A stretch of 64,000 nucleotides of DNA, from NCBI GenBank assembly GCA_016703665.1, contig JADJBS010000015.1, positions 1 to 64,000 of the forward strand, written 5' to 3'. The translations under genes were made by a program, and so were the position numbers. This DNA comes from Candidatus Defluviibacillus avedoerensis. Lineage in GTDB: Bacteria; Pseudomonadota; Gammaproteobacteria; Burkholderiales; Burkholderiaceae_C. Below are positions 25,279 to 34,310 of this stretch, one piece after another; position 1 is the first letter of the stretch; every line of letters starts with the position of its first letter. Under the pieces are notes generated by a model. That model was not told the DNA's origin and made no database searches. It worked only from the letters and a program-made list of their open reading frames with translations.

Positions 25279-26315
25279 ACAGCGCATCCTTGTCAATGTC
25301 TCCCGCACGGCGTGCCTGGTACCGTTTCAGGCGCAATCGCCTGGGTTACTGGAGCCTGTTGGTCTTTAGCGTGCTGGTGGTAGCCTGCTTATTTGCAGAA
25401 GTCATCTCAAACGACCGACCCTTGCTGGCGCGTTATGAGGGCGAACTGTTTGTTCCTTTGCTCAAGGACTATCCAGAAACCCGTTTTGGTGGCGACTTTG
25501 AAACCCCGACAGACTACCTGGACCCTTTCATTCAGGCGCAATTTGCGAAAGACGGCAATTGGGCGATTTATCCGCCCAACCCCTATGGCCCCAAAACCTT
25601 GAATTACTTTGCCAAATATCCAAATCCGTCAGCCCCCTCGCGCGACAACCTACTGGGCACGGATGATCGAGGTCGGGATTTGCTGGCGCAGCTGATTTAT
25701 GGTTTTCGGGTGAGTGTGCTGTTTGCCCTGGCCCTGACGGCCATTGGCACGGTGCTGGGGATTTTGACCGGCGCGGTTCAGGGTTTCTTTGGCGGCAAGA
25801 TCGATTTAGCCTTTCAGCGCTTCATAGAGATATGGGGCTCAATGCCCGAGTTGTATTTGCTGATCATTTTCAGCGCGGTTTTTGCGCCCAGCGTCAGCCT
25901 GCTGCTGGTGTTGCTGAGTCTGTTTGGCTGGATGGGGCTGTCTGACTATGTTCGCGCCGAATTTCTGCGCAACCGTCAAATGGATTACGTCAAGGCTGCT
26001 CGGGCGCTCGGCGTGAGCAATGTCCAGATCATGTGGCGCCATATCCTGCCCAACAGCATGACACCGGTGGTGACTTTCCTGCCGTTTCGCATGAGTGCCG
26101 CGATCCTCGCATTAACTTCCCTGGATTTCCTGGGGCTGGGCGTGCCACCGGGAACGCCTTCGCTGGGGGAGTTACTCAGCCAAGGCAAGGCCAACATTGA
26201 TGCTTGGTGGATTTCATTGTCCACTTTCGCCGTGTTGGTGGTTACCTTGTTGCTGTTGACCTTTATGGGCGACGCGCTGCGCGATGCGCTGGACCCTAGA
26301 AAGGCCCAAACATGA
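25275..26315 (+). CDS. yejE: Peptide ABC transporter permease (YejE-type)
   Basis: A 346-residue inner-membrane subunit. The N-terminal cytoplasmic/first-helix part (RRAWYRFRRNRLGYWSLLVF) is followed by a periplasmic domain with the family YPPNPYGPKTLNYF segment and the LGTDDRGRDLLAQLIYG entry to the transmembrane core. The EAA loop reads YVKAARALGVSNVQIMWRHILPN. Its start overlaps the toxin stop by four bases and its end overlaps yejF by four bases. The gene is intact, unlike yejB. Confidence 0.93.
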   Translation: MNSASLSMSPARRAWYRFRRNRLGYWSLLVFSVLVVACLFAEVISNDRPLLARYEGELFVPLLKDYPETRFGGDFETPTDYLDPFIQAQFAKDGNWAIYPPNPYGPKTLNYFAKYPNPSAPSRDNLLGTDDRGRDLLAQLIYGFRVSVLFALALTAIGTVLGILTGAVQGFFGGKIDLAFQRFIEIWGSMPELYLLIIFSAVFAPSVSLLLVLLSLFGWMGLSDYVRAEFLRNRQMDYVKAARALGVSNVQIMWRHILPNSMTPVVTFLPFRMSAAILALTSLDFLGLGVPPGTPSLGELLSQGKANIDAWWISLSTFAVLVVTLLLLTFMGDALRDALDPRKAQT

Positions 26316-27928
26316 TCGCCGCCGCTACGCCTTTGCTCGATGTTCAAAATTTGACCGTGGGGTTTGGCCCCAAGACCGTTGTCCGTGGCGTGAGTTTTCA
26401 TGTCAATGCCGGTGAAAAACTGGCTCTGGTAGGCGAGTCGGGATCTGGCAAGACCATCACTGCGCTCAGTTTGCTGGGGCTTGTGCAAAACGCGAGGGTC
26501 TCTGGTCAAGCTTGGTTTGAAGGGCGCGATCTGCTGAAACTGTCGGAACATGCGTTGCGAGGCCTTCGTGGTCAAGACATCGCCATGATTTTTCAAGAGC
26601 CTATGATGGCGCTGAATCCGCTCTTCAATATTGGAGAGCAAATTGCAGAGGTTATTGAGCTTAAACAAGGCTTAACGGCAAAACAGGCGTCATTGTTAGC
26701 TATTGAATTGCTAGCTAGTACAGGTGTGGATGAAGCCATCAGGCGGGTCAACAGCTTTCCACACCAACTCAGCGGTGGTCAACGTCAGCGCGCCATGATC
26801 GCCATGGCCCTGGCCTGTAAGCCCAAACTGCTGCTGGCAGATGAACCCACCACGGCGCTGGATGTGACGGTGCGCGCGCAGATACTGTCCTTGCTCGCAG
26901 ACTTGCAGCGACAGACTGGGATGGCTGTGTTGATGATTACCCACGACCTGAATCTGGTCCGCAGGTTTGCGAACCGCATCGCCGTGATGGAGCAAGGCCA
27001 CCTGGTGGAGCAGGGCGATGTGACCCAGGTCTTCGCGAACGCGGTACAGCCCTATACCCGACGTTTGCTGGCCAGCACACCTCGGCGTGAGGTTGACGAA
27101 GCCTGGGGTCAGCAGGTGCTGTTAGATGCAAAAGACTTGGCAGTGAACTATCCGGTGCCCATTGCAGGCATCAAAGGCTGGTTCAAGAAAGGCGTGTTCC
27201 AGGCGGTCCACCCTGTGAATTTGCAATTAAACGAAGGGCAGACGCTGGGCATTATTGGCGAATCCGGTTCTGGCAAGACAAGTTTGGCCCAAGCGGTGTT
27301 GGGTTTGATCCCGTCGATCGGTCAATTGCAGGTGCTTGGGCAAGCCTGGGGCTCAGCTGTCAAGGACAGACTGACCCGTAAAGCCGTGCAGGTGGTGTTT
27401 CAGGACCCGTTTTCTTCACTTTCGCCCCGAATGACGGTGGAAGAAATCGTAGGCGAGGGGCTGCTGGTACACGAGCCAAGCCTGAATGCTGCACAGCGCA
27501 AATCGCAGGTGGAGGCCGTTTTGTTGGAGGTTGGCCTTGGAAACGCAGAGTTTCCTGGCCTGCTGCAGCGTTACCCGCATGAGTTCTCTGGTGGGCAGCG
27601 TCAGCGGTTGGCCATTGCCCGAGCCCTGGTGATCAAGCCCAAAGTCCTTGTGCTGGACGAGCCTACCAGCGCGCTGGACGTGACGGTTCAGCAGCAGGTA
27701 CTCCAGTTGCTGCAAAACCTGCAAAAGCAGTATCGGTTGGCCTATTTACTGATAACCCACGATGCCCAGGTCGTCAGCGCCATGGCGCACAGGGTCATGG
27801 TTCTGAAAAATGGTCAACTGGTGGAAGATGGGACAGTGCGGCAAATAATGGGTGCACCGCAACATTCCTATACAAAACAATTAGTTGCTGACGCGAAACT
27901 TGATTTTTCAGTAGATAAATTGCTATAA
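26312..27928 (+). CDS. yejF: Peptide ABC transporter ATP-binding protein (YejF-type, two domains)
   Basis: 538 residues with two complete ABC ATPase domains. The Walker A copies are both GESGSGKT, the signatures are LSGGQRQR and FSGGQRQR, and the Walker B segments are LLLADEPTTALD and VLVLDEPTSALD. It powers the YejBE permease. The gene overlaps yejE by four bases. The rimP promoter lies inside its last 30 bases. A conspicuous AT-rich patch with TTAGCTATT and CTAGCTAG sits at 26695-26724 between the Walker A and signature motifs without disturbing the frame. Confidence 0.95.
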   Translation: MIAAATPLLDVQNLTVGFGPKTVVRGVSFHVNAGEKLALVGESGSGKTITALSLLGLVQNARVSGQAWFEGRDLLKLSEHALRGLRGQDIAMIFQEPMMALNPLFNIGEQIAEVIELKQGLTAKQASLLAIELLASTGVDEAIRRVNSFPHQLSGGQRQRAMIAMALACKPKLLLADEPTTALDVTVRAQILSLLADLQRQTGMAVLMITHDLNLVRRFANRIAVMEQGHLVEQGDVTQVFANAVQPYTRRLLASTPRREVDEAWGQQVLLDAKDLAVNYPVPIAGIKGWFKKGVFQAVHPVNLQLNEGQTLGIIGESGSGKTSLAQAVLGLIPSIGQLQVLGQAWGSAVKDRLTRKAVQVVFQDPFSSLSPRMTVEEIVGEGLLVHEPSLNAAQRKSQVEAVLLEVGLGNAEFPGLLQRYPHEFSGGQRQRLAIARALVIKPKVLVLDEPTSALDVTVQQQVLQLLQNLQKQYRLAYLLITHDAQVVSAMAHRVMVLKNGQLVEDGTVRQIMGAPQHSYTKQLVADAKLDFSVDKLL

Positions 27929-27929
27929 T
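27900..27929 (+). promoter_or_regulatory. Sigma-70 promoter of the rimP-nusA-infB operon
   Basis: TTGATT (27900-27905) and a perfect TATAAT (27924-27929) are separated by 18 bases, overlapping the end of yejF. Transcription from about 27936 would give a leader of roughly 125 bases before rimP. Confidence 0.75.
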
Positions 27930-27942
27930 CGACAGCTTCACC

Positions 27943-28012
27943 ACCAGACGCGCCCAAAGGCATGTCAAAAGTACGGGCGGAACCTACCGCCCGTTTTTTT
28001 TGCCCGTCTGGT
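27943..28012 (+). terminator. Terminator/attenuator hairpin in the rimP leader
   Basis: An inner hairpin with perfect 7-bp stem (CGGGCGG 27974-27980, CCGCCCG 27987-27993) and loop AACCTA is followed by eight T (27994-28001), a textbook intrinsic terminator. It is enclosed by a second pairing of ACCAGACG (27943-27950) with CGTCTGGT (28005-28012). Because it lies downstream of the rimP promoter, it would act on the operon's own leader as an attenuator and also stop yej read-through. Confidence 0.8.
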
Positions 28013-28060
28013 TTTCGCGTATGACAAACAACTGATTTAAAGCGAAAGACCTGCACTTAA

Positions 28061-28651
28061 GTGGCGTTGCAAGACATTGTTCAGCAGACGGTAATTGGCC
28101 TGGGCCTTGATTTGGTAGAAATTGAACGTTCTGCCGGTGGCCTGTTGCGCATCACCATTGACTTGCCGTGGGATGCCAATTTGCCTGAACAGTTTGTCAA
28201 TGTTGAAGACTGCGAAAAGGTGACGCGCCAGTTGCAATACGCACTGGAAGTGGAAGAAGTCGAATACAAGCGGCTTGAGGTGTCCTCGCCCGGTATTGAT
28301 CGCCCTTTGCGGCACAACCTGGATTTGCAGCGCTTTGCTGGTCAGGTCATCGATATCACGCTGAAAGAGCCAGTAGGCGATGCCTTCAGCAAGGCAGCCG
28401 AGGCCGCTGGTTTGGGTGTTATCGCGCCCAATCGCAAAAAATTTCGTGGAACCCTTGAGGCAACAGAATCTGGTGGCTGGCAAATCGTTTGGAGCGACGA
28501 GCCAGTGGTGAAGCCCGGCGCGCGCGTGAGCAAAAAACGCGTGCCTGCACCGCTGAATGCCCTGGGTTTTACGTTTGATGAGCTGCGCGATGCGCGGCTT
28601 GCCCCGATTGTGGATTTCAAAGGCCGCCGCCCCTCAGGCGACGCAAAGTAG
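28061..28651 (+). CDS. rimP: Ribosome maturation factor RimP
   Basis: A 196-residue protein needed for 30S subunit assembly. Its N-terminal alpha/beta domain (LGLDLVEIE) and the EVSSPGIDRPL motif identify the family, followed by an SH3-like C-terminal domain. Translation starts at GTG. The C-terminal half has a longer insert (residues about 110-160) than E. coli RimP, as often seen in Burkholderiales. It is the first gene of the operon with nusA and infB, a nearly universal order. Confidence 0.95.
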   Translation: MALQDIVQQTVIGLGLDLVEIERSAGGLLRITIDLPWDANLPEQFVNVEDCEKVTRQLQYALEVEEVEYKRLEVSSPGIDRPLRHNLDLQRFAGQVIDITLKEPVGDAFSKAAEAAGLGVIAPNRKKFRGTLEATESGGWQIVWSDEPVVKPGARVSKKRVPAPLNALGFTFDELRDARLAPIVDFKGRRPSGDAK

Positions 28652-28663
28652 GAGAGCACAGGC

Positions 28664-30151
28664 ATGAATCGAGAGATGTTGATGTTGGTGGAAGCCATCT
28701 CGCGCGAGAAGAACGTCGAACGCGACGTGGTTTTTGGTGCGGTGGAGCAGGCTTTGGCGCAAGCCACCAAGAAGCTGTACAACGGCGCAGAGGTGGACAT
28801 TCGAGTCAGCGTTGACCGCGACAGCGGTAACTACGAGACATTCCGTCGCTGGTTGGTGGTTCCAGATGATGCGGGTCTGCAAAACCCAGATGCTGAAGAG
28901 TTGCTGATGGACGCCAAAGACCGCATCGCCGATGTGGAAGAGGGTGAGTACATCGAAGAAGGCATCGAATCTGTACCGATTGGCCGTATCGGCGCCATGG
29001 CGGCCAAACAGGTCATCCTGCAAAAAATCCGAGATGCCGAACGCGAGATGCTGCTCAACGACTTCATGAGCCGTGGTGACAAGATCTTTGTCGGCACCGT
29101 CAAGCGCATGGACAAGGGCGACCTGATTGTTGAAAGTGGTCGGGTTGAAGGCCGTCTTAAGCGTGGCGAGATGATTCCTAAAGAGAACTTCCGTACAGGT
29201 GACCGCGTTCGCGCCATGATCATGGAGGTTGACTTGACCCTTCGCGGTGCGCCCATCCTGTTGTCGCGCAATGCCCCGGCTTTCATGATTGAACTTTTCC
29301 GCCAGGAAGTGCCAGAGATTGAGCAAGGTCTGCTGGAAATCAAGGGCTGCGCCCGTGATGCAGGTTCTCGCGCCAAGATTGCCGTGTTGTCCCACGACAA
29401 GCGTGTGGACCCTATCGGTACTTGTGTCGGTGTGCGCGGTACTCGAGTCAACGCGGTGACGAATGAACTCGCAGGTGAGCGCGTTGACATCGTACTGTGG
29501 AGCGAAGACCCTGCCCAGTTTGTGATTGGCGCTCTGGCTCCGGCCAATGTGTCATCCATCGTCGTTGACGAAGAAAAACACGTCATGGATGTGGTGGTTG
29601 ACGAAGAAAATCTGGCCATGGCCATTGGCCGCGGCGGTCAAAACGTGCGTCTGGCGTCTGATCTGACAGGGTGGAAGATCAACATCATGGACGCGACCGA
29701 ATCGGCCCAGAAACTGGCGGTCGAAACCGATGGTGCCCGTAAGCTGTTCATGGAAAAACTCGATGTGGACGAGGAAATCGCCGACATCCTGATCAACGAA
29801 GGCTTTACCAGCCTTGAGGAAGTGGCTTACGTTCCCCTGCAAGAGATGCTGGAGATCGAAAGCTTTGACGAAGACACCGTCAATGAGCTGCGTGCCCGCG
29901 CCAAGGATGCCATGCTCACCATGGAAATCGCCAAGGAAGAAAGCGTTGAAGAGGTCTCGCAGGATCTGCGTGACCTTGAAGGCCTGACCCCTGATCTCAT
30001 CGCTAAATTGGCCGAAGGCGGCGTGCATACACGTGATGACCTGGCTGACTTGGCTGTTGACGAACTTACCGATATCACTGGCCAGTCTGCCGACGAAGCC
30101 AAATCCCTGATCTTGAAGGCACGCGAGCATTGGTTCGCGGGTCTTGAGTAA
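28664..30151 (+). CDS. nusA: Transcription termination/antitermination factor NusA
   Basis: 495 residues. In order: N-terminal RNA polymerase-binding domain (MNREMLMLVEAISREKNV), S1 domain (GTVKRMDKGDLIVESGRVEG), two KH domains (DPIGTCVGVRGTRVNAV and MAIGRGGQNVRLASDL), and two C-terminal acidic repeats (DEEIADILINEGFTSLEEVAYV and LTPDLIAKLAEGGVHTRDDLADL) as in proteobacterial NusA. It binds RNA polymerase to control pausing and termination. A GGAGAG site precedes the start. It lies 12 bases after rimP. Confidence 0.98.
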   Translation: MNREMLMLVEAISREKNVERDVVFGAVEQALAQATKKLYNGAEVDIRVSVDRDSGNYETFRRWLVVPDDAGLQNPDAEELLMDAKDRIADVEEGEYIEEGIESVPIGRIGAMAAKQVILQKIRDAEREMLLNDFMSRGDKIFVGTVKRMDKGDLIVESGRVEGRLKRGEMIPKENFRTGDRVRAMIMEVDLTLRGAPILLSRNAPAFMIELFRQEVPEIEQGLLEIKGCARDAGSRAKIAVLSHDKRVDPIGTCVGVRGTRVNAVTNELAGERVDIVLWSEDPAQFVIGALAPANVSSIVVDEEKHVMDVVVDEENLAMAIGRGGQNVRLASDLTGWKINIMDATESAQKLAVETDGARKLFMEKLDVDEEIADILINEGFTSLEEVAYVPLQEMLEIESFDEDTVNELRARAKDAMLTMEIAKEESVEEVSQDLRDLEGLTPDLIAKLAEGGVHTRDDLADLAVDELTDITGQSADEAKSLILKAREHWFAGLE

Positions 30152-30176
30152 CGGTCATGAGAGAGGAACACAATCA

Positions 30177-33100
30177 ATGTCCAGTACGACCGTTGCCCAG
30201 TTCGCCAGCGAACTCAAAAAATCAACCGACACCTTGCTTGAGCAACTCCGCGCAGCGGGTCTGAGCAAGCTCTCTGCCAGTGATGTCCTGACCGAAGGTG
30301 ACAAGCAGACCCTGCTTGGCCACCTTCAGGCAGCTCACGGGACCAGTTCACCCGAGCGCAAGAAGATTACCCTGGTGAAGAAATCTACCAGCGAAATCAA
30401 GCAAGCCGATGGCCAAGGCCGAGCCCGAACCATTCAGGTGGAAGTGCGCAAGAAACGCACTTTTGTCAAACGCGATGACGGAACAGAGGCTGGCGTAGAA
30501 GAGGACGCATCATCCGCAGCCTCCGCCTTGCACGAAGCGGATCTGGCGCGGCGCGAGGAAGAAGCCCGTCAACAGGCCGAACAAATCCAGCGCCAGGAGG
30601 AAGAGCTTGCCGAGCAACGCCGCCAACGAGAAGCGCAAGAAGAGCGTGAACGCGTTGCCGCCGAGGCAGCTGAAGCTGCTGAAAAGGCTGAAAAAGCAGA
30701 GCGTGCACGTGCCGCCGCCAAAGCAGCTGAAGAAGCCGCCCGAAACACCCCTCCACCTGCCGCTGTCGCTCCTGCTGCTCCTGTTGTAGAGCCCAAAGCC
30801 GCACCTAATCGGCCTGCAGGCATGGCAGTGAACGGCACTGTTAAGCTTGAATCTCTGGTTGCAAAACCGCCAGCGTCGGCACCACAACCTGTTGTTCCTG
30901 TGGTGTCTGCTGCTGAAAAGGCTGCCCAGGACGCCGCAGCCAAGGCCGTTGCAGCTGAAGAAGCCAAAGCCGCTGCTGTCGCGGCCAAGGCTGCGGAGGC
31001 CAAGACCCGTGCTGCCGAAGAGGCTGCCAAAGCGAAAGATCTTCAAGAGCGTCGTGCCAAGGCATTGGCTGAAGCCGAAGGTATCCGTGCCATGATGAAC
31101 GCACCTAAGCGTGTGTTGGTTGCCAAAAAGCCAGAGGAACCCAAACCCGCCGCCAAGACCGATCCTGCCAAAGGTACGATCAAGGGAACCTTGCATAAGC
31201 CCGCAGGCAGCCCTGGTGCCACCAAGCCCGCTCCAGGCGCCGCACCTGGCACTCCCGCAAGCCCAGGTAACAAGGAAGTCAAGTCAGCCAAGCTCTCCAG
31301 CAGCTGGGCTGGAGACCCAGCGAAGAAGAAAGAAATCAAGACCCGTGGCGATAGCTCGGGTGGCGTTGGCCGCAACAACTGGCGCGGTGGCCCTCGTGGA
31401 CGCCGGGGCGAGCGCGACCGTGATGAAGTGCAGCAACCTCAGGCACCTGTTGAGGCGCGCATCATTGAAGTGCACGTACCTGAAACCATCACCGTGGCCG
31501 AACTCGCCCACAAGATGGCGGTCAAGGCCTCAGAAGTCATCAAGCATTTGATGAAGCTGGGTCAGATGGTTTCCATCAACCAGCCCTTGGACCAGGACAC
31601 CGCCATGATCGTGGTCGAGGGAATGGGCCATAAGGCTGTCGTCGCCGCATTGGACGATCCAGAAGCCTTTACTGACGACGAAGCCTCTGGCGCACATGCT
31701 GAGTTGCTGCCGCGTGCGCCTGTGGTGACCGTCATGGGCCACGTTGACCACGGTAAGACATCCTTGCTGGACTACATTCGTCGAGCCAAAGTCGCATCTG
31801 GCGAAGCGGGTGGTATCACACAGCACATTGGTGCCTACCACGTCGAAACGTCCCGCGGCATGGTGTCCTTCTTGGATACCCCTGGTCACGAGGCTTTTAC
31901 GGCAATGCGTGCCCGCGGTGCTAACGCGACCGACATCGTGATTCTGGTGGTGGCGGCAGATGACGGTGTCATGCCCCAAACAAAAGAAGCTATCAAGCAC
32001 GCCAAATCTGCGGGTGTGCCTATCGTGGTGGCGATCAACAAGATCGACAAGCCCGACGCCAACCCCGAGCGCGTGAAGAACGAGCTGGTGGTCGAAGAGG
32101 TCGTGCCTGAAGAATTCGGTGGTGATTCACCTTTCGTGTCCGTGTCGGCGAAAACCGGCCAAGGCATTGATGAGTTGCTGGAACAGGTGCTGTTGCAGGC
32201 CGAGGTGCTGGAGTTGCGTGCGCCCATCGATGCCATGGCCAAGGGCCTGGTCATCGAAGCCCGTCTGGATAAGGGCCGTGGTCCTGTTGCGACCGTGCTG
32301 GTTCAGTCCGGTACGCTCAAGGCGGGTGACGTGGTGCTGGCCGGTCAAACCTATGGCCGCGTGCGCGCCATGCTGGACGAGAACGGACATCCAATCAAGA
32401 CGGCTGGCCCATCTATTCCCGTTGAAATCCAGGGTCTGACCGAAGTGCCGCAAGCCGGTGACGAATTCATGGTCATGGCTGACGAGCGCCGTGCCCGTGA
32501 AATCGCCACCTACCGCGCTGGCAAGTTCCGCAACACCAAGCTCGCCAAGCAACAGGCCGCCAAGCTGGAAAACATGTTTACCGACATGTCCGCTGGCGAA
32601 GTCAAAATGGTGCCCGTCATCATCAAGGCCGACGTGCAAGGTTCACAAGAAGCCTTGGCCACATCTCTGCTCAAGCTGTCGACCGACGAAATCAAGGTGC
32701 AGATCGTTTACGCCGCTGTGGGTGGTGTGTCTGAAAGCGACGTCAACTTGGCGATTGCTTCCAAGGCCGTCATCATTGGCTTCAACACCCGTGCGGATGC
32801 CGGTGCACGCAAGCTGGCGGAAGGCAACTCGGTTGATATCCGTTACTACAACATCATTTATGACGCTGTGGACGAATTGAAAGCAGCCATGTCCGGCATG
32901 CTGGCACCCGAGAAGCACGAAGAAGTCATCGGCATGGCCGAGATCCGCACCGTGTTTGTCGCGTCCAAGATTGGTACGGTGGCTGGTTGTATGGTCACCT
33001 CCGGCATGGTCAACCGCAGCTCGCATTTCCGCCTGCTGCGCCAGAACGTTGTCATCTACACCGGCGAACTCGACTCCCTCAAGCGCATGAAAGACGATGT

Positions 33101-33215
33101 GCGCGAAGTCAAGGAAGGCTTCGAGTGCGGTATCAAGCTCAAGAATTACAACGACATCCAAGAGGGTGATCAACTGGAGTTCTTCGAGATCAAGGAAATT
33201 GCGCGCACGCTGTAA
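30177..33215 (+). CDS. infB: Translation initiation factor IF-2
   Basis: About 1012 residues. The N-terminal IF2-N helix (VAQFASELKKSTDTLLEQL) is followed by about 300 residues of Ala/Lys/Glu-rich linker. A second IF2-N-like segment (TVAELAHKMAVKASEVIKHLMKLG) precedes the G domain with GHVDHGKTS, DTPGHEAF and NKIDKPD. Domains II, III and the fMet-tRNA-binding C2 domain follow, ending EIARTL. It delivers initiator tRNA to the 30S subunit. The frame opens 11 codons earlier inside nusA, but AGAGGAA upstream of 30177 fixes the start. Confidence 0.98.
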   Translation: MSSTTVAQFASELKKSTDTLLEQLRAAGLSKLSASDVLTEGDKQTLLGHLQAAHGTSSPERKKITLVKKSTSEIKQADGQGRARTIQVEVRKKRTFVKRDDGTEAGVEEDASSAASALHEADLARREEEARQQAEQIQRQEEELAEQRRQREAQEERERVAAEAAEAAEKAEKAERARAAAKAAEEAARNTPPPAAVAPAAPVVEPKAAPNRPAGMAVNGTVKLESLVAKPPASAPQPVVPVVSAAEKAAQDAAAKAVAAEEAKAAAVAAKAAEAKTRAAEEAAKAKDLQERRAKALAEAEGIRAMMNAPKRVLVAKKPEEPKPAAKTDPAKGTIKGTLHKPAGSPGATKPAPGAAPGTPASPGNKEVKSAKLSSSWAGDPAKKKEIKTRGDSSGGVGRNNWRGGPRGRRGERDRDEVQQPQAPVEARIIEVHVPETITVAELAHKMAVKASEVIKHLMKLGQMVSINQPLDQDTAMIVVEGMGHKAVVAALDDPEAFTDDEASGAHAELLPRAPVVTVMGHVDHGKTSLLDYIRRAKVASGEAGGITQHIGAYHVETSRGMVSFLDTPGHEAFTAMRARGANATDIVILVVAADDGVMPQTKEAIKHAKSAGVPIVVAINKIDKPDANPERVKNELVVEEVVPEEFGGDSPFVSVSAKTGQGIDELLEQVLLQAEVLELRAPIDAMAKGLVIEARLDKGRGPVATVLVQSGTLKAGDVVLAGQTYGRVRAMLDENGHPIKTAGPSIPVEIQGLTEVPQAGDEFMVMADERRAREIATYRAGKFRNTKLAKQQAAKLENMFTDMSAGEVKMVPVIIKADVQGSQEALATSLLKLSTDEIKVQIVYAAVGGVSESDVNLAIASKAVIIGFNTRADAGARKLAEGNSVDIRYYNIIYDAVDELKAAMSGMLAPEKHEEVIGMAEIRTVFVASKIGTVAGCMVTSGMVNRSSHFRLLRQNVVIYTGELDSLKRMKDDVREVKEGFECGIKLKNYNDIQEGDQLEFFEIKEIARTL

Positions 33216-33226
33216 AGACATGATCC

Positions 33227-33919
33227 ATGAGTAAACTTCAAGCGCTATGGCGTGAGTACAAAGGGCTGCTTGCCTTCATCAGTTTGATGATGGTGTTCCG
33301 CTCTGCTGTGGCGGATTGGAACTATGTTCCGTCCTCCTCGATGAACCCTACGCTGATCGCGGGTGACCGCGTGGTAGTGAACAAACTGGCGTACAGCCTT
33401 CGTGTTCCCTTCACGCTGGTCGAGATCGCGCGCTGGGACAGTCCTCGCCCCGGAGACGTTGTCACTTTCGATTCACCGCAAGACGACGTCAACTTGATCA
33501 AGCGTGTTGTGGCGGTTGAGGGCGATGTAATTGCAATGCACAACAACCAACTCACTATCAACGGTAAATTGGTTGAGCGCACGCTTGTTGATGCTCGCCG
33601 TGTCATTCCATCCGAGGCAGGCGATGTGATGGCCGAAGTCTGGCGCGAGTCACTGGGCGATACGCCCATTGATGTCGCCCGTCTGCCAGCCATGAACCGC
33701 TTTACCGAGTTTGGTCCGGTACAGGTACCACCTGGACACATGTTGGTGTTAGGCGACAGCCGTGACAACAGCAACGATTCGCGCTTCATCGGTTTCATCG
33801 ACACCAATCGTGTCACCGGTCGCGCCGTTCGCGTGGCCCTGTCGCATGACCCCGCCAACATGTACCTGCCGCGCGCTGACCGCTGGTGGCTGCCATTGCA
33901 TGCGGGTAACCGCAGTTGA
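33227..33919 (+). CDS. Signal peptidase I (S26), short single-helix form
   Basis: 230 residues. A single N-terminal membrane helix (residues about 12-28) is followed by the S26 catalytic domain. The nucleophile Ser38 is in PSSSMNPTL, the general base Lys92 in LIKRVVAVEGD, and the box E motif is GDSRDNSNDSRFIGF. It would cleave signal peptides at the outer face of the inner membrane. Typical proteobacterial LepB has two N-terminal helices and sits next to lepA; this copy lies between infB and rbfA, 11 bases after infB. It is probably a second, specialised leader peptidase, though whether another lepB exists cannot be seen. Confidence 0.9.
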   Translation: MSKLQALWREYKGLLAFISLMMVFRSAVADWNYVPSSSMNPTLIAGDRVVVNKLAYSLRVPFTLVEIARWDSPRPGDVVTFDSPQDDVNLIKRVVAVEGDVIAMHNNQLTINGKLVERTLVDARRVIPSEAGDVMAEVWRESLGDTPIDVARLPAMNRFTEFGPVQVPPGHMLVLGDSRDNSNDSRFIGFIDTNRVTGRAVRVALSHDPANMYLPRADRWWLPLHAGNRS

Positions 33920-33928
33920 GCAAACACG

Positions 33929-34303
33929 ATGGCTGCACGTAAATCCGCAACCCCGAATCGAGGCTTGAAGGTCGCTGATCAGATCCAACGCGATCTGACG
34001 GAACTCATTGCCCGCGAACTCAAAGATCCACGCGTTGGTATGGTGACGATCCAGGCTGTCGAGGTGACGCCGGACTACGCACACGCCAAAGTGTTCTTCA
34101 GCCTGTTGACTGGCGACCCCGAGGAAACCTCTGCCGCATTGAACCAGGCTGCCGGGTTTTTGCGCAACGGGCTCTTCAAGCGACTGCACATCCATACGGT
34201 TCCCACCTTGCACTTCACGTTTGATCGCACCACTGAACGAGCGGCCGACATGAACGCGTTGATCGCTCAGGCCGTTGCGTCGCGTTCCAAAAATCCAGAA
34301 TAG
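33929..34303 (+). CDS. rbfA: Ribosome-binding factor A
   Basis: A 124-residue KH-type cold-shock factor that binds the 30S subunit and aids maturation of the 16S rRNA 5' end. It shows the RVADQIQRDL-like start (LKVADQIQRDLTELIARELKDPRVG), the VTPDYAHAKVFFS strand and the C-terminal HFTFDRTTERAADMNALI. Nine bases separate it from the signal peptidase gene and seven from truB, consistent with one transcript. Confidence 0.95.
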   Translation: MAARKSATPNRGLKVADQIQRDLTELIARELKDPRVGMVTIQAVEVTPDYAHAKVFFSLLTGDPEETSAALNQAAGFLRNGLFKRLHIHTVPTLHFTFDRTTERAADMNALIAQAVASRSKNPE

Positions 34304-34310
34304 AACGAAC

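Noticed and set aside
30510..31196. Low-complexity antisense frames opposite the infB linker
   Set aside because: They arise from the repetitive Ala/Lys/Glu codons of the IF-2 linker, not from a gene.
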